A stretch of 60,699 nt of DNA. Source: DASWOJ01 sp964242415 (GTDB lineage: Bacteria > Pseudomonadota > Alphaproteobacteria > Acetobacterales > Acetobacteraceae). Numbering within the stretch: the first letter of the stretch is position 1; every line of letters begins with the position of its first letter. This document shows positions 52,643 through 60,024 of the stretch, one piece after another. The stretch covers positions 1 to 60,699 of the forward strand of contig CAXTAT010000033.1 of NCBI GenBank assembly GCA_964242415.1, in the 5' to 3' direction. A model generated the notes under the pieces. It was not told the origin of the DNA, made no database searches, and was given only the letters and a program-made list of their open reading frames with translations. The translations under genes were made by a program, and so were the position numbers.

Positions 52643-53638
52643 CTACGCGCGGCGCGGCCAGAACGAGGATTGCAGCAGGACGGCAACGAGGATGATGACG
52701 CCCTTCACCACCTCCTGATGATAGCCCGGCACGTTTAGCAGGTTCATGATGTTGCCGATCACGCCGAGCGTCAGCACCCCGATCAGCGTGTTGAGCGCCG
52801 TGCCGCGCCCGCCCATCAGGCTGGCGCCGCCGATCACCACCGCCGCGATCACGTCCAGTTCCAGCCCGATGCCCACCACCGGCGATCCCACGCCGGAGCG
52901 GGCAGTGATGATGATGCCGCCCAGCGCCGCCAGCACGCCTGACGCCACGTAAACCGAGAACACCCGCGGGACCACCCGGACGCCGGATAGCCGGACGGCC
53001 TCGCTGTTGGAGCCGATGGCCACGATCAGCCGCCCGTACGCGGTCAGGCGCAGCACGAACGCCGTCCCGGCGAACACCAGCAGCATGAGCAGCACGGGGA
53101 ACGGCATGCCGAGCAGGCTGCCCCGGTTGAAGCCGTCGCCCAGCCAGGCGCCGTTGTCGCCGAGGAAGATCGGCCGCCCCTCGGACACGATCAGCGCCAG
53201 GCCGCGGGCGATGGTCATGCCCGCGAGCGTCACCACGAACGACGGCATGCGGCGGACGGCGACGAAGTACCCGGCGATGGAGCCGATCACCCCGCCCGCC
53301 GCCAGGCTGGCGGGGATGGCGGCCCATAGCGACATGGAGGTCAGCAGCGACGCGCAGACGATGCTGCCAAGCGCCGCCACCGAGCCGACCGAAAGGTCGA
53401 TCCCGCCCGTCAGGATCACCAGCAGCATCCCCATGGAGATCACGCCCGTGCTCGCCACCTGGCGCAGCACGTTCTCGATGTTGCGGCTGCTGAAGAAGCT
53501 GGTCGAGATGAAGCTGGCCACCAGCACCAGGACGACGAAGATGGCGATGGTGCTGTAGGTGGCCGCGAACGCCCGCGCCTCGAACCGCCGCGACGGACGG
53601 ATGCCGGCGGATGCCTCGGCGGTCTGCGATGTGGCCAT
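52643..53638 (-). CDS. sugar ABC transporter permease (RbsC type)
   Basis: The protein has 331 residues and eight to ten helices. V-I-L-T-G-G-I-D-L-S-V-G-S-V-A-A-L, G-S-N-S-E-A-V-R-L-S-G-V-R-V and the C-terminal region N-I-M-N-L-L-N-V are conserved in ribose-type permeases. ATG 53638 lies one base after the ATPase stop (TAGGATG). It forms the membrane channel with the ATPase and binding protein upstream. Confidence 0.92.
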   Translation of the reverse strand: MATSQTAEASAGIRPSRRFEARAFAATYSTIAIFVVLVLVASFISTSFFSSRNIENVLRQVASTGVISMGMLLVILTGGIDLSVGSVAALGSIVCASLLTSMSLWAAIPASLAAGGVIGSIAGYFVAVRRMPSFVVTLAGMTIARGLALIVSEGRPIFLGDNGAWLGDGFNRGSLLGMPFPVLLMLLVFAGTAFVLRLTAYGRLIVAIGSNSEAVRLSGVRVVPRVFSVYVASGVLAALGGIIITARSGVGSPVVGIGLELDVIAAVVIGGASLMGGRGTALNTLIGVLTLGVIGNIMNLLNVPGYHQEVVKGVIILVAVLLQSSFWPRRA

Positions 53639-53639
53639 C

Positions 53640-55211
53640 CTACGCCTCCCTGAGCCGGATGTTGGCCGGCGCGGCGCGGGCGTCCGGGGCGCCCACATGG
53701 GCGGTGTTGCGCAGAGCCAGTTGCATGATGCGGGCCTCGGTCAGCTCATCGTGCGACAGGCTGCCGCTGATGCGCCCGCCGCTCATCACCAGCACGCGGT
53801 CGGCGGCGCCGATCACCTCAAGCAGGTCGGACGAAATCAGGATGACGCCGAGGCCACCGGCCGCCAGCGCCTCGATCAAGCCGTAGATCTCGGACCTGGC
53901 CCCGACATCGACGCCGCGTGTCGGCTCGTCCAGGATGATGACCTTGCAGCCAGCGTCGAGCCACTTCGCCAGCACGACCTTCTGCTGGTTGCCGCCGGAC
54001 AGGCTGCTGACGGGCAGGTCCAGGTTATGGGCGCGTATGGTGGTGCGCCGCGCCACGTCGCCCACCGCCGCACGTTCCGCGGCCCGGCGCAGCACGCCCA
54101 GGGCGTTGGTGAAGCGGGCCAGGCAGGTGAACGTGACGTTCTGCCGGATCGGCAGGGCCAGCACCAGGCCCTGGCCCTTGCGGTCCTCCGGCACCAGGCC
54201 GATGCCGGCTGCGACGCCCTGCCGGGGCGTGCGGATCGTCACCGGGCGCCCTGCCACCGCGACCGTGCCGGCCTCGATGCGGTCGGCGCCGAAGATCGCG
54301 CGGGCCAGCTCGGTGCGGCCGCTGCCGATCAGCCCGGCGATCCCCAGCACCTCGCCCGCCCGCAGCGTGAACGACACCTGCTTGACCAGCCCGGCTGCCG
54401 AAAGGTTTTCAACGCGCAGCAACTCCCCTCCCGCCGAGCGTGCGACCTTGGGAAAGAGCTGCGAGGCCTCGCGGCCGACCATGAGCGCGATCAGCCGCTG
54501 CTCGTCCATGTCCGCGGCGGCATAGGTGCCGACCGTGCGGCCGTCCTTCAGGACGGTGATCTGGTCGGCGATGCGGAAGATCTCGTCTAGGCGGTGCGAG
54601 ATGTAGATGACGCTGACGCCGCGCCGCGACAGCCCGCGCACCACGTCGAGCAGCCGCTCCACCTCCGGCGGCGCCAGCACGGCCGTCGGCTCGTCCAGGA
54701 TCAGGGTGCGGACCCGGCGGGACATCGCCTTGGCGATCTCCACCGCCTGCTGGAACGCCAGCGGCAGGGAGCCGACCAAGGCGCCAGGGTCGATGGCAAA
54801 TCCGAGGTCCCGCAACAGGGCCGCCGCCCGCGCCCGCAGTGTCCGCGCATTCACCAGGCGCGGCAGCTCGCCCAGGAAGATGTTCTCGGCCACCGTCAGG
54901 TCCGGCGCCAGGGCCAGCTCCTGGTAGATGATGCCGATGCCGAGCGCGCGGGAGGCGTGCGGCGAGGACACGTTCGCCCGCTCGCCGCCGATGCGGATCT
55001 CGCCCGTGGTCGCCTGGTGGGCGCCGGCCAGGATCTTCATCAGCGTCGATTTCCCCGCGCCGTTCTCCCCGAGCAGCGCGTGCACCTCACCCGCGCGCAC
55101 GGAGAACGACATGTCGTCCAGCGCCCGGATGCCGCCAAATACCTTCGAGATGCCCGTCATCTCGACGTTGGCTGCTCCCTCCACGGTTGCTCCCTCCAAG
55201 GCTGGCGCCAT
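53640..55211 (-). CDS. sugar ABC transporter ATP-binding protein (RbsA type)
   Basis: The protein has 523 residues with two ABC domains: G-E-N-G-A-G-K-S-T with T-L-I-L-D-E-P-T-A-V in the first, and a degenerate P-loop G-L-I-G-S-G-R-T-E with signature L-S-G-G-N-Q-Q-K-V in the second. This is the ribose/monosaccharide importer arrangement. The start is placed at ATG 55211, ten bases after the binding protein stop; earlier starts overlap that gene. Confidence 0.92.
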   Translation of the reverse strand: MAPALEGATVEGAANVEMTGISKVFGGIRALDDMSFSVRAGEVHALLGENGAGKSTLMKILAGAHQATTGEIRIGGERANVSSPHASRALGIGIIYQELALAPDLTVAENIFLGELPRLVNARTLRARAAALLRDLGFAIDPGALVGSLPLAFQQAVEIAKAMSRRVRTLILDEPTAVLAPPEVERLLDVVRGLSRRGVSVIYISHRLDEIFRIADQITVLKDGRTVGTYAAADMDEQRLIALMVGREASQLFPKVARSAGGELLRVENLSAAGLVKQVSFTLRAGEVLGIAGLIGSGRTELARAIFGADRIEAGTVAVAGRPVTIRTPRQGVAAGIGLVPEDRKGQGLVLALPIRQNVTFTCLARFTNALGVLRRAAERAAVGDVARRTTIRAHNLDLPVSSLSGGNQQKVVLAKWLDAGCKVIILDEPTRGVDVGARSEIYGLIEALAAGGLGVILISSDLLEVIGAADRVLVMSGGRISGSLSHDELTEARIMQLALRNTAHVGAPDARAAPANIRLREA

Positions 55212-55221
55212 CGCGGCGGCC

Positions 55222-56196
55222 CTAGAACTGCGCGTCGGGCTTGTAGTACTGCGCGGCATTCGCCTTGGTGATCGCCACTGGCGGCGTGTAGGTGATCTTC
55301 GGCATCTCGGCCGGCGCCTGCTTGTTCACGACTTTGACCGCGAGGTCGGCCGCCATCGTGCCGATGACCGCCGGGTCGTTCAGGCCGGTGGCGCCGTACT
55401 TGCCCTCCTGGATCAGCTTGACCGCCTCCTTCTGGCCATCGGCGGCGGCGAACACCAGGATGTCCTGGCTGGCCTTGCCGGTGTCCTGGATCGCGCGCAG
55501 CGCGCCGAGCGCCATGCTGTCGTTCTCGGCCAGCACGGCATTGATGTCGGGATGCGCGGTCAGCAGGTCCTCCATCGCCTTCACGCCGCCCTCCTGCGTC
55601 CAGCCGCCCCATCCCTGCCCGACCACGGAGAAGCCGGCATGGCCCAGTTGGCGGAGCTGCGCCTCCAGGATGCCCTGCATCACTCCGTCGCGGCGGGCCT
55701 CGCCGACGACGTTGCCCTGACTGCCGCTGAGCACGGCAATATGCAGGTCCTTGCCCTTCACTTGGTTGATCAGCCAGTTGCCGATCAGCCGCCCGTTCTC
55801 CGAGTTGCTGGACTGGATGGTGGTCAGCACGGGGGCGCTCTCGTCGATCGAGCTGTCCACGATGATGACGGGGATGTGCGCCTTGGCTGCATCCTTGGTG
55901 ACACCGACCAGGCCCTTGGCGTCCTTCGGGTCCATGATCAGGATGTCGATGTCTTGCGACAGCATGTCCTCGACGTCGGCGATCTGCTTCACCAGGTCGT
56001 TGTTGGCATCGGCGGCGATGGTGGTCGCCCCGAGGGCCTTGGCCTCCCTCTCGATGGCCGACTGCAGGGCCGCGTAGTAGGGGGCATTCTGCGTCAGCAT
56101 CGAGATGCCGATCTTGATGGCCTTGGCGTCGGCGGAGGGCGCAGACGCGAGCGCCACGCTGCCGGCCAGAGCCGCCGCTGCAATGATTGCCTTCAT
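55222..56196 (-). CDS. sugar ABC transporter substrate-binding protein
   Basis: The receptor has 324 residues. A Sec signal (M-K-A-I-I-A-A-A-A-L-A-G-S-V-A-L-A-S-A) ends near A-D-A-K-A. The mature part I-K-I-G-I-S-M-L-T-Q-N-A-P-Y-Y and L-I-M-D-P-K-D-A-K-G mark the RbsB-like periplasmic-binding fold for sugars and polyols. A GGAGGAG lies before ATG 56196. It is the first gene of the leftward operon and shares its promoter region with the rightward isomerase operon. Confidence 0.92.
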   Translation of the reverse strand: MKAIIAAAALAGSVALASAPSADAKAIKIGISMLTQNAPYYAALQSAIEREAKALGATTIAADANNDLVKQIADVEDMLSQDIDILIMDPKDAKGLVGVTKDAAKAHIPVIIVDSSIDESAPVLTTIQSSNSENGRLIGNWLINQVKGKDLHIAVLSGSQGNVVGEARRDGVMQGILEAQLRQLGHAGFSVVGQGWGGWTQEGGVKAMEDLLTAHPDINAVLAENDSMALGALRAIQDTGKASQDILVFAAADGQKEAVKLIQEGKYGATGLNDPAVIGTMAADLAVKVVNKQAPAEMPKITYTPPVAITKANAAQYYKPDAQF

Positions 56197-56260
56197 GGAC
56201 CTTGCTCCTCCCCTGGGCGTCATCGGACGGATGCCGTGACTGCGCCGTATTATGCGGTAG

Positions 56261-56385
56261 CAATGCAACATCATTTTACGCAATGAGCAAGCGGTAAAGC
56301 ACGATGTTGCGAGATAACGGGCGATATACTGGTTGATTCCGCCTCATTTTTCGTAATAGCACTACGTAGACATACCATGTTGCGA
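56261..56385. promoter_or_regulatory. divergent promoter/operator region with repeated ATGTTGC elements
   Basis: This is an unusually AT-rich stretch in a GC-rich window, between the binding protein and isomerase genes. GCAACATC (56265-56272) and GATGTTGC (56303-56310) are an inverted pair. ATGTTGCGA occurs twice as a direct repeat (56304-56312 and 56377-56385). TTTTACGCAAT (about 56274) and TTTTTCGTAAT (about 56348) are a second related pair. Such arrays are typical of operators; the RpiR protein encoded at 59014 is the likely binder. Confidence 0.5.
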
Positions 56386-56406
56386 ATGCGCTGGGAGGCG
56401 CTTCTG

Positions 56407-57012
56407 ATGCCGAACCCGCTGCCCACGTCCGTCCTCGTCGATCCCGGCAGCGGCGATATGGCCGGGCGCACCCGGCGCTACCAGAAGCGCTTCGACGAGC
56501 TTGCGGGGCTGTTCGCCGACGAGGCCGCCTTTGCCGAACTGGCGCGCCAGCGCGGGTCGGAGGTTGCCTACCAGGTCGATGAGTTCCGCCCGTCGGAGCG
56601 GGCGGGCGACGTCATCTTCGGGACCAGCACGCTCTATGCGGGCAAGGTCGGCCAGGAGTACGCCCTGACCCGCGGGCATATCCATGCCATCGGCGACCGG
56701 CCGGAGATCTACCACTGCCAGTCAGGCCATGGCGTGATGCTGATGGAGCTGGCCGACGGCACGGTCCATGCCGAGGAAATGCGGCCCAACACGGTGGTGT
56801 ATGTCCCGCCGCACTGGATACACCGCAGCGTCAACGTCGGCGCTGGGCCGTTGGTGACGCTGTTCTGCTATCCCGCCGATGCCGGCCAGGATTACGGCAT
56901 CATCGAACGGTCGGGCGGGATGCGCGACTTGGTCATCGACGACGGCGCCGGGGGCTGGAGGCAGGCGCCGAACCCGCACTACCGGCCCCGTGCCCTTGCG
57001 GGAGCCGCGTGA
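56407..57012 (+). CDS. cupin-type glucose-6-phosphate isomerase
   Basis: The enzyme has 201 residues, a small cupin of the archaeal/alphaproteobacterial phosphoglucose isomerase type, unrelated to the common large enzyme. Metal ligands are visible in T-R-G-H-I-H and E-I-Y-H-C (His, His, Glu) and His in P-H-W-I-H-R-S-V-N; Y-A-L-T-R-G-H is characteristic. ATG 56407 follows GGGAGG by 8 bases; ATG 56377 overlaps a candidate operator and is less likely. It may isomerise a phosphorylated aldose/ketose pair made by the kinase across the promoter. Confidence 0.88.
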   Translation: MPNPLPTSVLVDPGSGDMAGRTRRYQKRFDELAGLFADEAAFAELARQRGSEVAYQVDEFRPSERAGDVIFGTSTLYAGKVGQEYALTRGHIHAIGDRPEIYHCQSGHGVMLMELADGTVHAEEMRPNTVVYVPPHWIHRSVNVGAGPLVTLFCYPADAGQDYGIIERSGGMRDLVIDDGAGGWRQAPNPHYRPRALAGAA

Positions 57013-57013
57013 G

Positions 57014-58087
57014 ATGCCAGGGTTCGCAAAGCCGGGGTTCGCAAAGCCGGGGTTCGCAAAGCCGGGGTTCGCAAAGCCGGGGTTCGCAGCGCCGGGGTCC
57101 GCGATGCCTGGGCTCGTGCCCGCCGTCCTGCCGACGATCCACTTCGTCGGCGTGACCACCGGGCAGTCGTCGATCATGACGGTCTTCCCGCGCTGGGCCG
57201 AGGCGCTCGGCCTGGGCAGGTGCGCCATCAACGGCATCGACCTGCCGCTGCACGCGCCGGCTGCCGCCTACCGGGAGGTCGTGTCGTTCATCCGCGACGA
57301 CCCGCACTCGCTGGGGGCGCTGGTGACGGCGCATAAGATCGACCTGCTGCATGCGGCCGGCGACCTGATCGACGAGCTGGACCCCCATGCGACGGCGCTG
57401 CAGGAGGTGAGCTGCCTGTCCAAGCGCGGCGGCAAGCTGATCGGTCATGCCAAGGACCCGATCTCGGCGCGGCTGGCGCTCGACGCCATCGTGCCGGATG
57501 GGCACTGGCAGCGGCCCGGCGGCGACGCTTTCCTGATGGGCGCCGGGGGCGCGGCGACGGCCATCACCTGGAACCTGATGCAGCCTGGGAACCTGATGCA
57601 GCCAGGCCGCGGCCGGCCGGGACGCATCGTGGTGTCGGATGTGGATGCCGCGCGCCTGGACGGCCTGCGCCGGTTCCACGAAAGCCTCGGCAGCGGCATG
57701 GCGGTTGACTACATTCTCGCCGCCTCGGCCGAACGGAACGACGAGGTGCTGACCTCGCTGGCGAAGGGATCGCTGGTCGTGAACGCGACGGGACTTGGCA
57801 AGGACCGTCCCGGCTCGCCGCTCGGCGCCGAGGCCCGGTTCCCCCCGGAGGGCATCGTCTGGGAGCTGAACTACCGCGGCAACCTGCTGTTCCTCGACCG
57901 GTCCGAGGCCCAGGCGCCGCGCCTCGGCCTGGCCACGTTCGACGGCTGGGACTACTTCCTGCACGGCTGGACCCAGGTGATCGCGGAGGTGTTCGCGATT
58001 GGGATCGCACCGTCCGGCCCGGCGTTCGAGGCGCTGTCCGCCCTGGCCGGCGGGCCGCCCCGCGCCCGGACGAATGCCGCCGCGTGA
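57014..58087 (+). CDS. shikimate dehydrogenase-like protein with N-terminal PGFAK repeats
   Basis: The product has 357 residues. After a repeat-rich start, residues ~37-330 follow the shikimate dehydrogenase family: H-F-V-G-V-T-T-G-Q-S-S near the N-terminal substrate site, V-T-A-H-K-I-D-L (the family's V-T-x-P-x-K with changes, Lys kept), G-A-G-G-A-A-T-A-I as the dinucleotide motif, N-A-T-G-L-G-K-D as the N-x-T-x-x-G site. The usual N-terminal Ser pair is S-S here. The first ~35 residues are five P-G-F-A-K/A units and two degenerate ones from 15-bp tandem repeats. ATG 57014 has GGGAG 9 bases before; ATG 57104 would skip the repeats. In a sugar operon it probably acts on a sugar-related acid rather than in aromatic synthesis. 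Confidence 0.8.
   Translation: MPGFAKPGFAKPGFAKPGFAKPGFAAPGSAMPGLVPAVLPTIHFVGVTTGQSSIMTVFPRWAEALGLGRCAINGIDLPLHAPAAAYREVVSFIRDDPHSLGALVTAHKIDLLHAAGDLIDELDPHATALQEVSCLSKRGGKLIGHAKDPISARLALDAIVPDGHWQRPGGDAFLMGAGGAATAITWNLMQPGNLMQPGRGRPGRIVVSDVDAARLDGLRRFHESLGSGMAVDYILAASAERNDEVLTSLAKGSLVVNATGLGKDRPGSPLGAEARFPPEGIVWELNYRGNLLFLDRSEAQAPRLGLATFDGWDYFLHGWTQVIAEVFAIGIAPSGPAFEALSALAGGPPRARTNAAA
57017..57121 (+). repeat. 15-bp tandem repeat, about 7 units
   Basis: The unit CCGGGGTTCGCAAAG is repeated from 57017: four close copies, then CCGGGGTTCGCAGCG, CCGGGGTCCGCGATG and a degenerate seventh. It is in frame with the dehydrogenase and encodes P-G-F-A-K. Unit length divisible by three means copy-number change keeps the frame. 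Confidence 0.95.
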
Positions 58088-58965
58088 GGATCAAGCAGGC
58101 GCCGTTGCCGGCGGACGGCCTTGCGGGACTGCTGGCGCGTCCTGGCACGGCCGGCATGGAGCTGGCGTGGCTCGGGCAGGCTGGCTTCCTGTTGCGGATC
58201 GCAGGCCGGGTCGTGCTTATCGACCCCTACCTTTCGGACCACCTGGTGGCCAAGTACCAGGGCACCCGCTACCCGCACACGCGGATGATGCCGCCGGTCG
58301 AGGCGGATGTCCTGCCGCAGGTTGACCTCGTGATCTGCACGCACCGGCATGGCGACCACATGGACCCCCGCGCCTTGCCGGTGCTGGCGCAGGCGCATTC
58401 CAGATGCCGCTTCGTGGTCCCCGCGGCAGAGACGGCGTCTGCGGAAGGGATCGGGCTGCCCGCCGGCCGCCTGATAGGAGTTGAGGCCGGCTTGCCGCTG
58501 CAGCCGTTGCAAGGCTTCGACCTGATCTTGCATCCGCTGCCCGCCGCGCATGAGCAGCTTGAGCAGGATGGGTGCGGTCGGCACCACTTCCTTGGTTACG
58601 TCATTTCCACGCACGGTCTGCGGCTTTATCACAGTGGCGACTGCGTGCCCTATGAGGGTCTTGCCGAAACGGTCCGCGCCCTGTCGCCCGAGGTGGCGCT
58701 GCTCCCGGTGAACGGGCGTGACGCCGAGCGCACGGCCAACCGCATCGCGGGCAACTTCACGCTGGACGAGGCCATCCAGCTCTGCACCGCGGCCGGGATT
58801 CCCACGCTGATCCCCCACCATTTCGGCCTGTTCGCGTTCAACACCGCCGACCCTGCCGAGATCGACGCCGCCGCAGGCCGCACCCGGCATCCTAGACTTT
58901 TGCGGCCCGACGCCCGACACCTGTTCCGGCTGAGCCAGGACGGCTGCTCCCAGGACCGGCCGTAA
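58084..58965 (+). CDS. metallo-beta-lactamase fold hydrolase, UlaG-like
   Basis: The enzyme has 293 residues. W-L-G-Q-A-G-F-L-L-R and V-L-I-D-P-Y-L-S open the fold; the metal motif T-H-R-H-G-D-H-M-D is intact, with later S-G-D-C and H-H-F ligand regions. UlaG-like members open sugar lactones, for example L-ascorbate 6-phosphate. The GTG start overlaps the previous stop (GTGA). Its place after an isomerase and a dehydrogenase-like gene suits hydrolysis of a sugar-acid lactone. Confidence 0.9.
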   Translation: MRIKQAPLPADGLAGLLARPGTAGMELAWLGQAGFLLRIAGRVVLIDPYLSDHLVAKYQGTRYPHTRMMPPVEADVLPQVDLVICTHRHGDHMDPRALPVLAQAHSRCRFVVPAAETASAEGIGLPAGRLIGVEAGLPLQPLQGFDLILHPLPAAHEQLEQDGCGRHHFLGYVISTHGLRLYHSGDCVPYEGLAETVRALSPEVALLPVNGRDAERTANRIAGNFTLDEAIQLCTAAGIPTLIPHHFGLFAFNTADPAEIDAAAGRTRHPRLLRPDARHLFRLSQDGCSQDRP

Positions 58966-59013
58966 CTGCGCTAGAGAAGCGTATCGGGGCGTTAGGAGCT
59001 TTGGTAGGGCGTC

Positions 59014-59916
59014 ATGGACGACGGACACGCGGAACGTGCCATGGCGCCGGGGCGCAATGTGCTGGAGTTGATCCTGGTGAGCTTGCCCGCACTCAGGAAA
59101 TCCGACCGGCGGGTGGCTGAGCTTGTCCTGTCGGACCCGCAGGCCGCGCTGGGCGCCACGGTGGCGGAAACCGCGCGCCAGGCCCAGGTCAGCGAGCCGA
59201 CGGTGATGCGGTTCTGCGCGGCCCTGGGGTTCGACGGCTTCCAGGATTTCAAGCTGAAGCTCGCCCGCAGCGTGGCGCTTGGGATGCCTGCCACGCAGTC
59301 GGTGCTCAAGGCGGCCGACACCCCGCAGGCGCTGGCCGACAAGGTTTTCGACTACACCATGACCAGCCTGGACTGGGCGCGCAGCCAGCTCGACCACGCC
59401 GCGGTCGGCCGGGCGATCGAGCTGCTGACGGCAGCCCGGCGCATCGAGTTCTTCGGCTTCGGCGCGTCCTGGATCGTCGCCGCCGACGCGCAGCAGAAGT
59501 TCCCGCTGTTCGGGGTTCCCTGCCTGGTCCACACCGACTCGCACCAGCAGTTCATCGCGGCTTCCATGATGCAGCCGGGCGATGTGGCGGTGGCGATCTC
59601 CAACACCGGCCGGACGACCGCCGTCCTCGACGTGATTCGCGCCGCGCGCGAGATGGGCGCCACGGTGATCGGCATCTCCGGCCGCACAGGGCGCATGGGC
59701 CTGCTGTGCGACCTGCTGCTGGTCGTGGAAACGCTGGAGAACACCGATATCTACACGCCGATCACATCACGCCTGGCCGCGCTGGTGCTGGTGGACATCC
59801 TTGCTGTCGGGGTGGCGATGCGCCGCGGCAGCACCCACCAGAAACGGATCGTCGGTATGAAGCGACGGCTCAGCGCGATGCGCTCGGGTGACCCGGATGC
59901 CGCATCGGACGGGTAG
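59014..59916 (+). CDS. MurR/RpiR family transcriptional regulator
   Basis: The protein has 300 residues. The N-terminal HTH_6 domain includes T-V-A-E-T-A-R-Q-A-Q-V-S-E-P-T-V-M-R-F-C-A-A-L-G-F. The SIS domain follows from about 125, with F-F-G-F-G-A-S and A-I-S-N-T-G-R-T-T-A-V. RpiR proteins sense phosphosugars with the SIS domain and control nearby sugar operons. It is 48 bases after the UlaG-like gene and likely binds the repeated elements at 56261-56385. Confidence 0.93.
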   Translation: MDDGHAERAMAPGRNVLELILVSLPALRKSDRRVAELVLSDPQAALGATVAETARQAQVSEPTVMRFCAALGFDGFQDFKLKLARSVALGMPATQSVLKAADTPQALADKVFDYTMTSLDWARSQLDHAAVGRAIELLTAARRIEFFGFGASWIVAADAQQKFPLFGVPCLVHTDSHQQFIAASMMQPGDVAVAISNTGRTTAVLDVIRAAREMGATVIGISGRTGRMGLLCDLLLVVETLENTDIYTPITSRLAALVLVDILAVGVAMRRGSTHQKRIVGMKRRLSAMRSGDPDAASDG

Positions 59917-60024
59917 GCCTGTGGGTCAGCGCTGTAGTGGGGCCCATCCGCCGTTTTGGTGCAGGAGAGGCGTTGGTGCATAGATGCTGTCGGTGGCACC
60001 GCAGCCAAGGGCACTGTAGGAGGT

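Noticed and set aside
52635..53327. Upstream extension of the FGGY kinase frame
   Set aside because: It lies within the permease gene in another frame and shows only shadow composition; the kinase starts cleanly at 52634.
57017..57121. Tandem repeats considered as a CRISPR array
   Set aside because: Units are 15 bases, directly adjacent without spacers, and in frame with a gene.
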